Assembly (NCBI RefSeq): GCF_901875635.1
Contig: NZ_CABFMN010000097.1
Span: 1 to 55,221 of the forward strand
DNA: 55,221 nucleotides
Direction: 5' to 3'
DNA from: Xylophilus ampelinus
Lineage (GTDB): Bacteria; Pseudomonadota; Gammaproteobacteria; Burkholderiales; Burkholderiaceae_C
In this document: positions 40,080-49,700 of the stretch, in pieces
Layout: every line of letters begins with the position of its first letter
Position numbering within the stretch: the stretch's first letter is position 1
Translations under genes and position numbers: made by a program
The notes under the pieces: generated by a model
The model's input: the letters and a program-made list of their open reading frames with translations, nothing else
Told to the model about the DNA's origin: nothing
Database searches by the model: none

Positions 40080-40904
40080 TTGTTCGCAGCCGAAGCCCTG
40101 TACGACGCCCCCCTTCTCGGTTGGTTGAGGTCCCTGCTCGACCTGCCGCCGCTGCGGCAATGGCGAAAGTGGATGTACCGCCGGCGTTTCCTGGACAACC
40201 CGGGCGACAGCCTTTTCATGGGTCGCTACCCGAGCTTCGAGGCGGCGGCGGCCGACTTGCCGTCCAGCCTGCCCGAGCCGATCGGCGGCGAGATCGTGCT
40301 GGGCCTGGAACGCAGCACCCAGGTGCGGCCCGACGACTACCCTCTGCTCTTCTGGCTGGGCCGCTCCTTCGACATTGGCCTGCGCACGGTCTTCGAACTC
40401 GGCGGCCACGTGGGCATCAAGTACTACGCCTTCCGCCGCGTGCTGCCGCTGCCCGATGGCCTGCGCTGGACCGTGTGGGACCTGCCGCCCGTCGTCGAGC
40501 GCGGCACGGAGCTGGCCGCCCTGCGCGCGCCCGAAGGCATGCTGCGCTTCACCACCGAGTTGGGGGAAGCGAGCGGCAGCGACATCCTGCTGGCCTCGGG
40601 CTCGCTGCCCTACTTTCCCGAGCGCCTGTCGGAGATCCTCGAGGCGCTGCCGGTGAAGCCGCGGCGCATCCTGCTCAACGCGATCGCCGTGCATCCGAGC
40701 GAGACCTTCTACACCGTCAACAGCCTCACCCTGGCTTTCCGGGCCTACCGCATCCAGGCCTGGGAAGAGCTGCAGGACGAGCTCGAGGCTGCCGGCTACA
40801 TGCGGCGCGACGTCTGGCGCAACGAGGGCCAGCCGATCCAGGTGCCCTTCGAGCGCGACGGCGACCAGGTCTACTACGTCGGTGGCTGCTACGACTTGAG
40901 GTAG
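40080..40904 (+). CDS. TIGR04325 family putative methyltransferase
   Basis: A 274-residue protein of the TIGR04325 family, whose members carry a SAM-binding-like strand: TVFELGGHVGIKYYAFRRVL (near residue 95), then WTVWDLPPVVERGTEL and GSDILLASGSLPYFPERLSE. Methyltransferase activity is predicted by fold only. The likely start is TTG at 40080 behind CGGAGA; the ATG at 39936 would run through the AT-rich promoter (39990-40030). Family members often lie near surface-polysaccharide genes, but none is adjacent here. It ends 21 bp before creB. Confidence 0.72.
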   Translation: MFAAEALYDAPLLGWLRSLLDLPPLRQWRKWMYRRRFLDNPGDSLFMGRYPSFEAAAADLPSSLPEPIGGEIVLGLERSTQVRPDDYPLLFWLGRSFDIGLRTVFELGGHVGIKYYAFRRVLPLPDGLRWTVWDLPPVVERGTELAALRAPEGMLRFTTELGEASGSDILLASGSLPYFPERLSEILEALPVKPRRILLNAIAVHPSETFYTVNSLTLAFRAYRIQAWEELQDELEAAGYMRRDVWRNEGQPIQVPFERDGDQVYYVGGCYDLR

Positions 40905-40925
40905 CGCCGTCGTAGGATCGCGGCC

Positions 40926-41693
40926 ATGTCCAGTACGCGGCCGCGCATCCTCATCGCCGAAGACGAATCCGGCATCGCCGACACCCTGCAGTACGTGCTG
41001 CAGAGCGACGGTTTCACGCCCGTGTGGTGCGCCACCGCCGAGGCGGCCATCGCGAGCTTCGAGGCCGAGCCGCCGGCATTGGCCATCCTCGACGTCGGCC
41101 TGCCCGACATGAACGGCTTCGAACTCTTCAAGCGGCTGCAGGCACGCATGCGCGACACCGGCGGTGCCGAGGTGCCGATGGTCTTCCTGACCGCCCGCAG
41201 CGACGAGATCGATCGCGTGGTGGGCCTGGAACTGGGCGCCGACGACTACATCGCCAAGCCCTTTTCGCCGCGCGAGCTGGTGGCACGGGTGCGCACCATC
41301 CTGCGTCGCAGCCAGCGCGCGGGCGTGGCTGCACCGGCGCCTGCTGCTGCACCAGCGCCGGTGCCGGAACCACCGTCGGTACCGCTGCCCTTCGTCGTCG
41401 ACACCGAGCGAATGCTGATCCGGTACTACGGACGGCCGCTGGAACTCTCGCGCTACGAATACGGCCTGCTGCGCCTGTTCGTGCAGCGGCCCGGCCGCGT
41501 GTTCACGCGCGACGAACTGCTGTCGATGGTGTGGGACGACGCGAGCGACAGCTTCGACCGCACGGTGGACGCCCACATCAAGACCCTGCGCGCCAAGCTC
41601 AAGGCCGTCGCGCCGGATGTGGACCCGATCCGCACCCTGCGCGGCACGGGCTATGCGCTGAACGAAGACCTGCCGGCGAGGTCGGCGCCTTGA
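40926..41693 (+). CDS. creB: CreB-like response regulator
   Basis: A 255-residue OmpR-family regulator resembling CreB: receiver with DE-D motif (EDESG), phospho-Asp 56 in LAILDVGLPDMNG, Thr in VFLTARSDE and Lys in YIAKPFSPREL. It is followed by a Pro/Ala-rich linker (about 138-160) and the winged helix (LSRYEYGLLRLFVQRPGRVF; VDAHIKTLRAKLKAV). The creC-like kinase gene follows after 165 bp containing a repeat. creD is absent. In enterobacteria CreBC responds to carbon metabolism and, in some species, beta-lactams; here the signal is unproven. Confidence 0.88.
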   Translation: MSSTRPRILIAEDESGIADTLQYVLQSDGFTPVWCATAEAAIASFEAEPPALAILDVGLPDMNGFELFKRLQARMRDTGGAEVPMVFLTARSDEIDRVVGLELGADDYIAKPFSPRELVARVRTILRRSQRAGVAAPAPAAAPAPVPEPPSVPLPFVVDTERMLIRYYGRPLELSRYEYGLLRLFVQRPGRVFTRDELLSMVWDDASDSFDRTVDAHIKTLRAKLKAVAPDVDPIRTLRGTGYALNEDLPARSAP

Positions 41694-41734
41694 GACGCGG
41701 GTGCGGAATCGGGAACGGGCAGCCGTACGCGAAG

Positions 41735-41785
41735 GATGTCTTTCGCGAACTTCGCGAAGCCTTTGCGTTCTTCGCGTGCGGAGGT
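41735..41785. repeat. TTCGCGAA-type GC hairpin repeat
   Basis: Between creB and creC, TTTCGCGAACTTCGCGAAG is followed by GCGTTCTTCGCG, giving several overlapping TTCGCGAA-type inverted repeats. It resembles dispersed "gcgaag" repeats seen in many bacteria. It precedes interspersed repeat copy 8. Confidence 0.4.
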
Positions 41786-41796
41786 CCGGTTTTGAG

Positions 41797-41856
41797 AAAA
41801 AAAGGCCTGCAACGCCCGTCCCGCCTGCGCAAGAAGCTATGAATTTCATAGCAAAC
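41797..41856 (+). repeat. Interspersed ~60-bp repeat, copy 8
   Basis: The most complete copy: AAAAAGGCCTGCAACGCCCG, a CCCGCCTGCGC middle, then AAGCTATGAATTTCATAGCA. It lies between creB and creC, only 2 bases before the predicted creC start. Confidence 0.75.
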
Positions 41857-41858
41857 GC

Positions 41859-43337
41859 GTGCCACGCTTGATGCTCTCGCGCCGCACCCGCATCTTCATC
41901 GGCATCCTGCTCATCTACGTGGTGGGCATCGGCCTCCTGCTGTACCGCGTGATGGGCGACATCGACCCGCGCTACCGCGAGTCGGCGGAGGAATCGCTGG
42001 TCGAAACCTCGCAACTCGTCGCCAGCCTGGTCGAGCAGGACGTGGTGGCCGGCGCCATCAACACCGCGCGGCTGGAGCCGCTGTTCCGCACCGTCTACGC
42101 ACGCGAGTTCTCGGCGCAGATCTACAACCTGCACAAGCGGCGCGTGGAACTGCGCGTGTACGTCACCGACCGCGCGGGCCACGTGCTCTTCGATTCGACC
42201 GGGCGCGCCACCGGCGCCGACTTCTCGCAGTGGCGGGATGTCAACCGAACGCTCGCGGGCCAGTACGGCGCGCGCTCCTCGCGCGACGTCGAGTCCGACC
42301 CGCTGAGTTCGGTCATGTACGTCGGCGCGCCCGTGCGCTGGAACGGCGAGATCGTGGGCATGGTCAGCGTCGGCAAGCCGGTGCAGAGCTTCGGCCAGTT
42401 CGTCGAGGATGCGCGCACGCGCACGCTGTGGGTGGGCATCGGCTCGGCGGCGGCGCTGCTCGTGTTCGCGCTGATCGTCTCGGTGTGGCTGGTGCGGCCC
42501 TTCGGGCTCACCGCCGACTACCTGCGCTGGCTGCGCCGCCAGCGCGGCTTCCATCCCCTGCGCATGGTGCGCCAGGCCATCGGCATGCTGCGTGGTGCCG
42601 TGCACGAGATGCGGGATGCCGTCACCGGCCGCAACTACGTTGCCGATTACGTGCAGACCTTCACGCACGAGGTGAAGAGCCCGCTCTCGGCCATCCGCGG
42701 CGCGGCCGAACTGCTGCAGGAAGAAGGCATGCCGCCGGCGCAGCGCGAGCGCTTCCTCGCCAACATCGCGAGCGAGACTCGGCGCATCCAGGAGATCGTC
42801 GACCGCATGATGGAACTCACGGCGCTCGAGACGCGCCGCGTGCTGGAGCGCGTCGAGCCGGTGCCGCTGCGCCCCCTGCTCGAAGAGGTGGCCGATGGCG
42901 CGCAGGCCGCCGCGTCGCTGCGCCAGGTGCAGGTGCGGCTCGACCTGCGCGCCGACGCCGTGACCGAGGGTGACCCCTTTCTGCTGCGCCGCGCCGTGAG
43001 CAACCTGCTGGCCAACGCCATCGACTTCTCGCCGACCGGCGGCGAAGTGGTGCTGGGGCTTGCCGCCACCTCGCGCCACGCGCGCATCACCGTGCGCGAC
43101 CACGGCCCCGGCATCCCCGACTACGCGAGCGACAAGGTGTTCGAGAAGTTCTATTCCCTGGCCCGCCCGCACAGCCAGAGGAAGAGCACCGGCCTGGGCC
43201 TGGCCTTCGTCAAGGAGATCGCGACCCTGCACCGCGGGCGCATCGAGCTGGGCAATGCGGCCGGCGGTGGCGCCCTGGCCCTGCTGATGCTGCCGCTCGG
43301 CGCCCTGCCACGGGATTCGGGGCGCATCGGTCTTTGA
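41859..43337 (+). CDS. creC: CreC-like sensor histidine kinase
   Basis: A 492-residue inner-membrane kinase of the CreC type. The first transmembrane helix (about residues 12-30, IGILLIYVVGIGLLLY) is followed by a periplasmic region with the CreC-like ESLVETSQLVASLVEQ, a second helix near 188-210 (LWVGIGSAAALLVFALIVSV), then the phospho-acceptor His 270 in THEVKSPLSAI. ATPase boxes: LLANAIDFSP (N), DHGPGIPDYA (G1), STGLGLAFV (G2). The start is either GTG 41859 or ATG 41871. It ends 421 bp before the giant surface protein. Confidence 0.88.
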   Translation: MPRLMLSRRTRIFIGILLIYVVGIGLLLYRVMGDIDPRYRESAEESLVETSQLVASLVEQDVVAGAINTARLEPLFRTVYAREFSAQIYNLHKRRVELRVYVTDRAGHVLFDSTGRATGADFSQWRDVNRTLAGQYGARSSRDVESDPLSSVMYVGAPVRWNGEIVGMVSVGKPVQSFGQFVEDARTRTLWVGIGSAAALLVFALIVSVWLVRPFGLTADYLRWLRRQRGFHPLRMVRQAIGMLRGAVHEMRDAVTGRNYVADYVQTFTHEVKSPLSAIRGAAELLQEEGMPPAQRERFLANIASETRRIQEIVDRMMELTALETRRVLERVEPVPLRPLLEEVADGAQAAASLRQVQVRLDLRADAVTEGDPFLLRRAVSNLLANAIDFSPTGGEVVLGLAATSRHARITVRDHGPGIPDYASDKVFEKFYSLARPHSQRKSTGLGLAFVKEIATLHRGRIELGNAAGGGALALLMLPLGALPRDSGRIGL

Positions 43338-43390
43338 CACCGGCGCCGCCGTATCCTCCGCGGGCGCATCCGCGGATTTCAACCGGTTGG

Positions 43391-43419
43391 TTCACATTTG
43401 CAACAAATAGTTGTAAAAT
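43391..43419 (+). promoter_or_regulatory. Predicted sigma-70 promoter of the giant surface-protein gene
   Basis: TTCACA and TAAAAT are separated by 17 bp, in an AT-rich pocket that includes the near-palindrome TTTGCAAC...GTTGTAAA (43397-43417). A start near 43426 would give a leader of about 330 nt. Confidence 0.5.
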
Positions 43420-43425
43420 TAGCGA

Positions 43426-43758
43426 TACCTACCTCATCGGTGGTACTCCTTCGGTGTTTGATTCCTAGAATTCGTTTCGGCACTTCCTGGAAAACCAAAT
43501 ACGACGCAGCCTAGCCAATAGGCGGTGACTCACTTACACATCAGTTCTCAAGTTTCTGATGTTGACTGTATTTGTAACCAGAAGTGTGGGTCACGCGGGT
43601 TCGCGTCGATCACCGTCCTGTTTTGCACCGCGTCGAAGCGTGTTCAGGCAGGCCTGAGCGTCGGTCCGGTCCGGCGCTGGTGGCCTCCTGTCGACGCGGC
43701 GCGCGGGCCGGTCCGGCACGCAAGTGCGGGGTCGGCCGTCGATTGCCTTGCCCGCCGA
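43426..43758 (+). other. Long structured leader upstream of the giant surface protein
   Basis: No gene is visible in the 421-bp gap 43338-43758. Its first half is AT-rich and contains several inverted repeats: TACC...GGTA around 43426-43445, GCCTA/TAGGC (43509-43523) and ACATCAG/CTGATGT with an 11-base loop (43538-43562). These could fold in the message and regulate translation. The second half is ordinary GC-rich DNA. No Shine-Dalgarno sequence is evident before the ATG at 43759. Confidence 0.4.
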
Positions 43759-46700
43759 ATGAAGCCGTCCTCTTCGCTGCCCGAGTTCCTCCGCCCCCGC
43801 ACCCACCGATTCGCACTGGAAAGCCGGCAACTCTTCGACGGCGCCGCAGTCGTCGAGGCCGCCCACGCCGACGCGCCCGGTGCGCCGCACGCGGCGCCGG
43901 CAGCACCGGACCATGCGGGCAGCGAGGCCGCGCCGCCCCGCAGCGCGCCTGCCTTCGAGGGCCCGCATGCGCAGCTTGCCGAGGCCGGTCTGCCCGCCGC
44001 TGATGCGGCCCCGCACGAGGTCTACGTCATCGACCGCAGCATCGCCAACTGGGAACAGCTGGCGGCCCAGGTGCCACAGGGCGCACGCACGATCCTGCTC
44101 GATCCCGGGCGTTCGGGTGCGGCTCAGATCGCCGAGGCGCTGCAGGGCGACACAGGCATCACCGCGCTGCACATCCTCAGCCATGGCGGCGACGGCGAAC
44201 TCATCCTCGGCAACGACACCGTCCGCGCCGGCTCGGTGGACGCCCAGGCCGCGGCCTGGCAATCCATCGGCCAGGCGATGAGCAGCGAGGGCGACATCCT
44301 GCTGTACGGCTGCGACGTCAGCCTCAGCTCCGACGCACTCGCTCAACGGCTGAGCGTGCTCACCGGCGCCGACGTCGCCTCGTCGAACGACGACACCGGC
44401 GCTGCGGCCCGCGGCGGCGACTGGGTGCTGGAGTCGGCCACCGGCCCGATCGAGGCCCGGGCATTCGCAGCGACCGCCTTCGACGGGCTGCTGGCGGCAC
44501 CGACGGTCGACACCACCGCCACCGGCCTGACCGTCGCCGAACCGAGCACGCTCAACGCGCCCGGGGCCGAACGGGCGAGCCTCTCGGGCTGGAGCGTGGT
44601 CGACGATGGCACCGGCAACGTCACAGTGCGCGCGGTGGTCCTGGACCCGGCCGTCGGCAGCCTGTCCTCAGCGGCCACGGCCGGGGTCACGGCGGTGGCC
44701 AACGGATTCGAATACACCGGCACCGCGGCCAATGCCACGGCCTGGTTGAACCAGCTGGTGTTCGTTGCGAGCGACGCCGAACTCGGCCTCACGGCCGCCG
44801 GCACCACCGTGCGGGTGAGCGTCACCGACGCGGAGAGCCTCACTGCCACCCGCGACCTCGCCGTCACTGTGACGCCTTCGAACGATCCGGCGACCATCGC
44901 CGACGCCCGCCAGTCGGTGGCCGAGATCGGGTCGACCACGATCACCTCGGCCACGCTCGCCGCGCTGGACCCGGAGGTCGCCTTCGGCTCCCAGAACACC
45001 ACGCAGCTGGTCTACGCGCTCACGGCGCTGCCCGCGCAGGGCTACCTCACGCTCAACGGCACCCGCCTGGGCGTCGGCTCGGTCTTCACCCAGGCCGACG
45101 TCGACGCCAACCGCGTGGTCTACGTCCACACGGCGACGGGCGCCGACCAGAACACGCCAGACAGCTTTGCCGTGCGGGTCAACGACGGTGCCACGCCGAC
45201 CTCGCGCTCGGCCCAGGCCACGATCTCGCTCGAAGTCACGCCCTTCAACCAGGCGCCGTCGGTCCAGGGCAGCGGGAGCGTCTTCGAAGGGCAACCTGCC
45301 AACGCCGCCGGCGGCGCGTCCGCGGTGGGCAACTTCATCCGCGCCGGCGGTGGCGGCGACGATGCCGACAGCACGCTCACCGTGCAGCTGACCCAGCTGC
45401 CGACCGACGGAACGCTCTACTACACCGGCACCGCCACGATCAATGGCGTGTCGCAGTCGCTGGTCGACCACGCCGTGACCGCGGCGGACATTGCCAACGG
45501 CTTCGTCATCGCCTATGCCGACCGCGGCGGGCTGCTCTACGCCAATGCCGGCCAGCGCGACAACAGCGGCGCGGGAAGCTATCCCTTCGCCGACGGCTTC
45601 AACGTCATCGTGCGAGATGGCGGCGGCGGCACCGGCACGGCCGGCGCGACGCCCGACACCCGCATCACCATCACCGTGCGCCCGGTCAACGACGACCCGG
45701 TCTACACGGGCGACCCTGCCCCGCGCGCCACCGTGACAGCGGCGGGCGACGGTGTCGGCGCCTATCGCGGCGACTACACCGTGACGCTCACGCCGGCCAT
45801 GATCGCCGCCACCGACGTCGACTCCAGCAACACCAACCTCACCTTCCGCGTGACGTCGCAGGCCGGCATCGACCAAGGGCACATCCTGCTCGGCGGCGCC
45901 ATCCTGCCCCTGGGCGGCTCCTTCACGATGGCCGACGTGCTGGCCGGGCGCGTGCAATACGTGCAGACGCTGGGCGCCGCCCCGGGCGACACCGACAGCT
46001 TCCAGTTCCAGGTCGTGGACAACGCCTTCGGCCCGCGCTGGAACGCCGATGGTTCGGTGCTCACGCGCGAAGGCGGCGTCTACAACGACGCGGGCACGCC
46101 GGGCAATGCCGGCGACGACACGCTGCGCACCTTCACCTTCACCATCGACCTGGCGCCCACGGCGGGCGGAAACGGCGGCGTCTTCACGTCGCCGACCTAC
46201 ATCGTCGATGTGGCCTCGTCCACCTTCGCCGGCAACGACGGCACCGCCTCGCGCGGCACGCTGGTGGAAGGCGGCAGCGTGGTGCTGCGCGGCACCGGCT
46301 ACACGGCCGGCGAACCCGGGCTGAGCTACACCGTGGGCGACAGCGCCACCAATACCGAGGTGCCGGCCTCGCAGGTCATCTACACCATCCTCGGCTACGG
46401 CGGTGGCGGCGGCCCCGGCGGCGCGGGCGTGCTGGAGCGGCAGACCAGCCCCGGCGTGTGGACCGCACTGGGCCAGTACGCCACCTTCACGCAGCAGGAC
46501 CTGAACGACGGCAACGTGCGCTTCGTGCACGACGGCGACGTGGAGGACTTCGTCTCGACCGTGGACTTGCGCGCCTCCGCCGGTGTGACGGTGAACGACA
46601 ACGGCACGCTGCGTCCCGATTCGTGGTCGACCACCTTCACCTTCTACGTCACCCCGGTGAACGATGCGCCGACCGCCACCGGTTCCTCGACGGCGGTGGT

Positions 46701-49700
46701 GGCCGAGGGCGGCACCATCGGCCTGACCAGCGACCAGATCGGCATCGCCGACGCCGATGACGCGACCAGCGAGCCGCAGTTCGAAGGGAGTCCCACCCTG
46801 CCCGGCGGCGACCCCAACTACGCGTACGACAACGATGCCGGCGGCAGCGACCTGCTGCGCTTCGTCGTCGACTCGCTGCCCACGGGCGGCACCCTGCAGT
46901 ACCGCGACGGCAATGGCGCTTGGCAGGCGGTCACGCTGGGCCAGGTGCTGCCGGCCTCGCTGCTGACGGCCGATGCCGCCTCCACCGGCCTGCGCTTCGT
47001 GAGCGACGGCTCCGAGGTCCGCAACACCAGCTTCCAGGTGCATGCCGTCGACCGCTGGGACGCGAGCTCGTCGCAGGCGACGGTCAACATCCAGATCACC
47101 AACGTCAACGACGCGCCGCAGATCGCCGCCGACCCGACGCAGGCCGATCCCGACGCCAGTTCGGCCAACGAGCCGCTGACGGTGGTCGAGGGCAGCTTCA
47201 CGCGCATCACCAGCGCCATGCTGGCCGCCTACGATCCCGACAGCTCGCGCGAGCAGGTCCAGTACGCGATCACCTCGGTGCCGGCGGGCAACCGCATCGC
47301 CATCTCGCGCGACGGCGGCGCCACCTTCCAGTACCTGGGCGTCGGTTCCTCGTTCACGCAGCGCGACATCGACAACGGGCTGGTCTACATCGTCAACCGG
47401 GGTGGCGAATCCGACGGCAAGGTCTCCCCGACCGCGCCGCCGACCGACCGCTTCACCTTCACGCTCAGCGACGGCGACAAGGAACAGACCAACAACCAGT
47501 TCTGGATCTACGTCGATCCGGCCAACGACCCGCCGGTGGTGTCCGCGCCCTCCGGCCCCATCAACCTGGACAGCGCCACGCCCGGGCGCAACCCGGTGGC
47601 GGGCTTCTCGGTCAGCGACGTCGACACCACCGCCGTCACGGCTGGCGAACAGGACTTCCTGCAGGTCACCGTGCGCTTGCTCGACGCCTCCGGCAATCCC
47701 TTCGCCGCTGCGGACTACGCGGCCGCCGGCGGGGTGCGCATCGGTGTCGGTTCGGCGTCGGGCGCGACCGTCGATGCCGACCGCAACGGCGTGGACGACT
47801 ACCTCGTGCTGCGCGGCACGCGCGCGCAGGTGCAGGCCGCGCTCGATGCGCTCGATGTGAGCTTTGGCCAGGACCGCAACCGCGTCTTTCAGGTGCAGGT
47901 CATTGCCGACGACCGCCTGCGCGACGGCAGCGGCGCGCTGGCCGGCGGCGCCAACGGTGGCGCGGCGAACCAGCCGCAAACGCCCGGCGGCAGCCCCGCC
48001 GCCATCGACGCGACCGAGCCCGACTGGTACAGCGCCGCCGTGCCCACCACCGGCGCGCTGGCCGGCAACATCGCCGCCGCCAGCGTCGCCGTCCGCGCTT
48101 CCAGCGTGAACGAAGCCGCCACGCTCGATGGCGGCACTTCGGCCACCACCTTCGAGGACCAGCCCACCCGCATCGGGCCGGCGCTGGCCATCGTGGTCGC
48201 CGATCCCGAATCCGAGGCCTTCGGCCTGCCCGTCACCGTGACGCTCAGCGTCCCGGGCGGCCAGCTGGGCATCGGAGGCAACGGCACGCAGGCCAGCGTG
48301 CCGATCGGCGGCCGCACGGTCGCCGTATCGGGCGACAACAGCGGCACGCTGGTTCTGACCGGCGTCGCCAGCGACATCCAGGCGCTGCTGCGCGACGGCA
48401 CCCTGGGGCTGACCTATCAGGGCGCCGCCAACCTCAACCATGACACCAACGGCGCATCGCCCGGCGACGTGACGTTGACCATCAGCTTTTCCGACGGTGC
48501 CGCAGGCATCGGCGGCGACACCGGTGCCGGCAGCCAGCCGAACAATGCGCCGAGCCGAGAGGTCGCGATCGACATCGTCCCGGTCAACGACGCGCCCACC
48601 GTGGCGGCCGGCTCCGGCACGGTCGTGCTCACCGGTACCACGGATGTCCCGGGCTTCTCGGTCGGCGACGTCGACGACGCCGACGGGGGCAGCCTGGCCA
48701 CGACCGCCGGCGAGACCGACTTCATGCAGGTCACGGTGCGCCTGACGACCGCCGCGGGCGTGCCGCTCGGCGCGGCCCAGTACCTGGACGGTGGCGCCGA
48801 CGGCGTGGTCATCGGCTCGTCAGTGACCAACTCGGGCGTCACGGTCGACAGCAGCTTCGACGGCACCGGCAGCGCCCTCGTGATCCGCGGCACCCGCGCC
48901 CAGATCAACGACTACCTGAGTGGCCTGCAGGTCGGCATCAGCTCGGCCCAGCTGTCCAACACCGACCAGGGCTTCCGCGTCGAGGTGATCGCCGACGACC
49001 GCCTGCGCGACGCCGCTGGCGTGCTCACCGGCGGCGCCAACGGCGGCGCCAACCCGGCCGCGGCCGGCGGCACGCAGGCCGTGCCCACTGCCGCCATCGA
49101 CCCGTACGCCGCCACGCCCGGCGGCCTGGGCGCCAACGTGGCCCAGGCTTCGCGCGCCGTCTTCCTGTCTTCGGTCAACGACCCGGCGCACATCCTGGTC
49201 ACGCCGCAGACGGTGTCCGAAGGCGGCGGCACCGTCGTCCTCACGGGCATCGACGTGACCGATGCCGATGCGCTGGGTGGTGCCATGACGGCCACGGTGA
49301 CGGTACCGGCCGGCTTCACCATCTCGGCCGTCGCCGGCACCGGCGGCACGGTCACGGGCGTGGGCACGGCGAGCGTCGTCATCAGCGGCACCCTGGCCGA
49401 GATCAACAGCCGCATCGACAACTTGCGCGTGAGCCTGCCCGACGCCCTGGGCGCCGCCACCGCAGCCGACTGGAACGGCACCTTCCGCGTCACGGTGGTG
49501 ATCAACGACGGCGGCAACAGCGGCGGGCGGCCGTCCACCCTGCCCGGCGACACGGACGACGCGAACGCCAACCCTGGCGACTTCGCCTACGAGGATGCCA
49601 GTTCGAATCGTCTGGTGACCACCCGCGTGTTCGACGTGACCGTGAACCCCGTCAACGACGCGCCGGTGGTCGTCGGCGCTGCGTCGGTGGTGCTGGCACC

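Noticed and set aside
43470..43530. c-di-GMP-I (GEMM) riboswitch
   Set aside because: A partial GGAAAACC...GACGCAGCC match is present, but the hairpin with a GNRA loop expected between the two blocks is missing. It is kept only as a lead for a covariance-model search.
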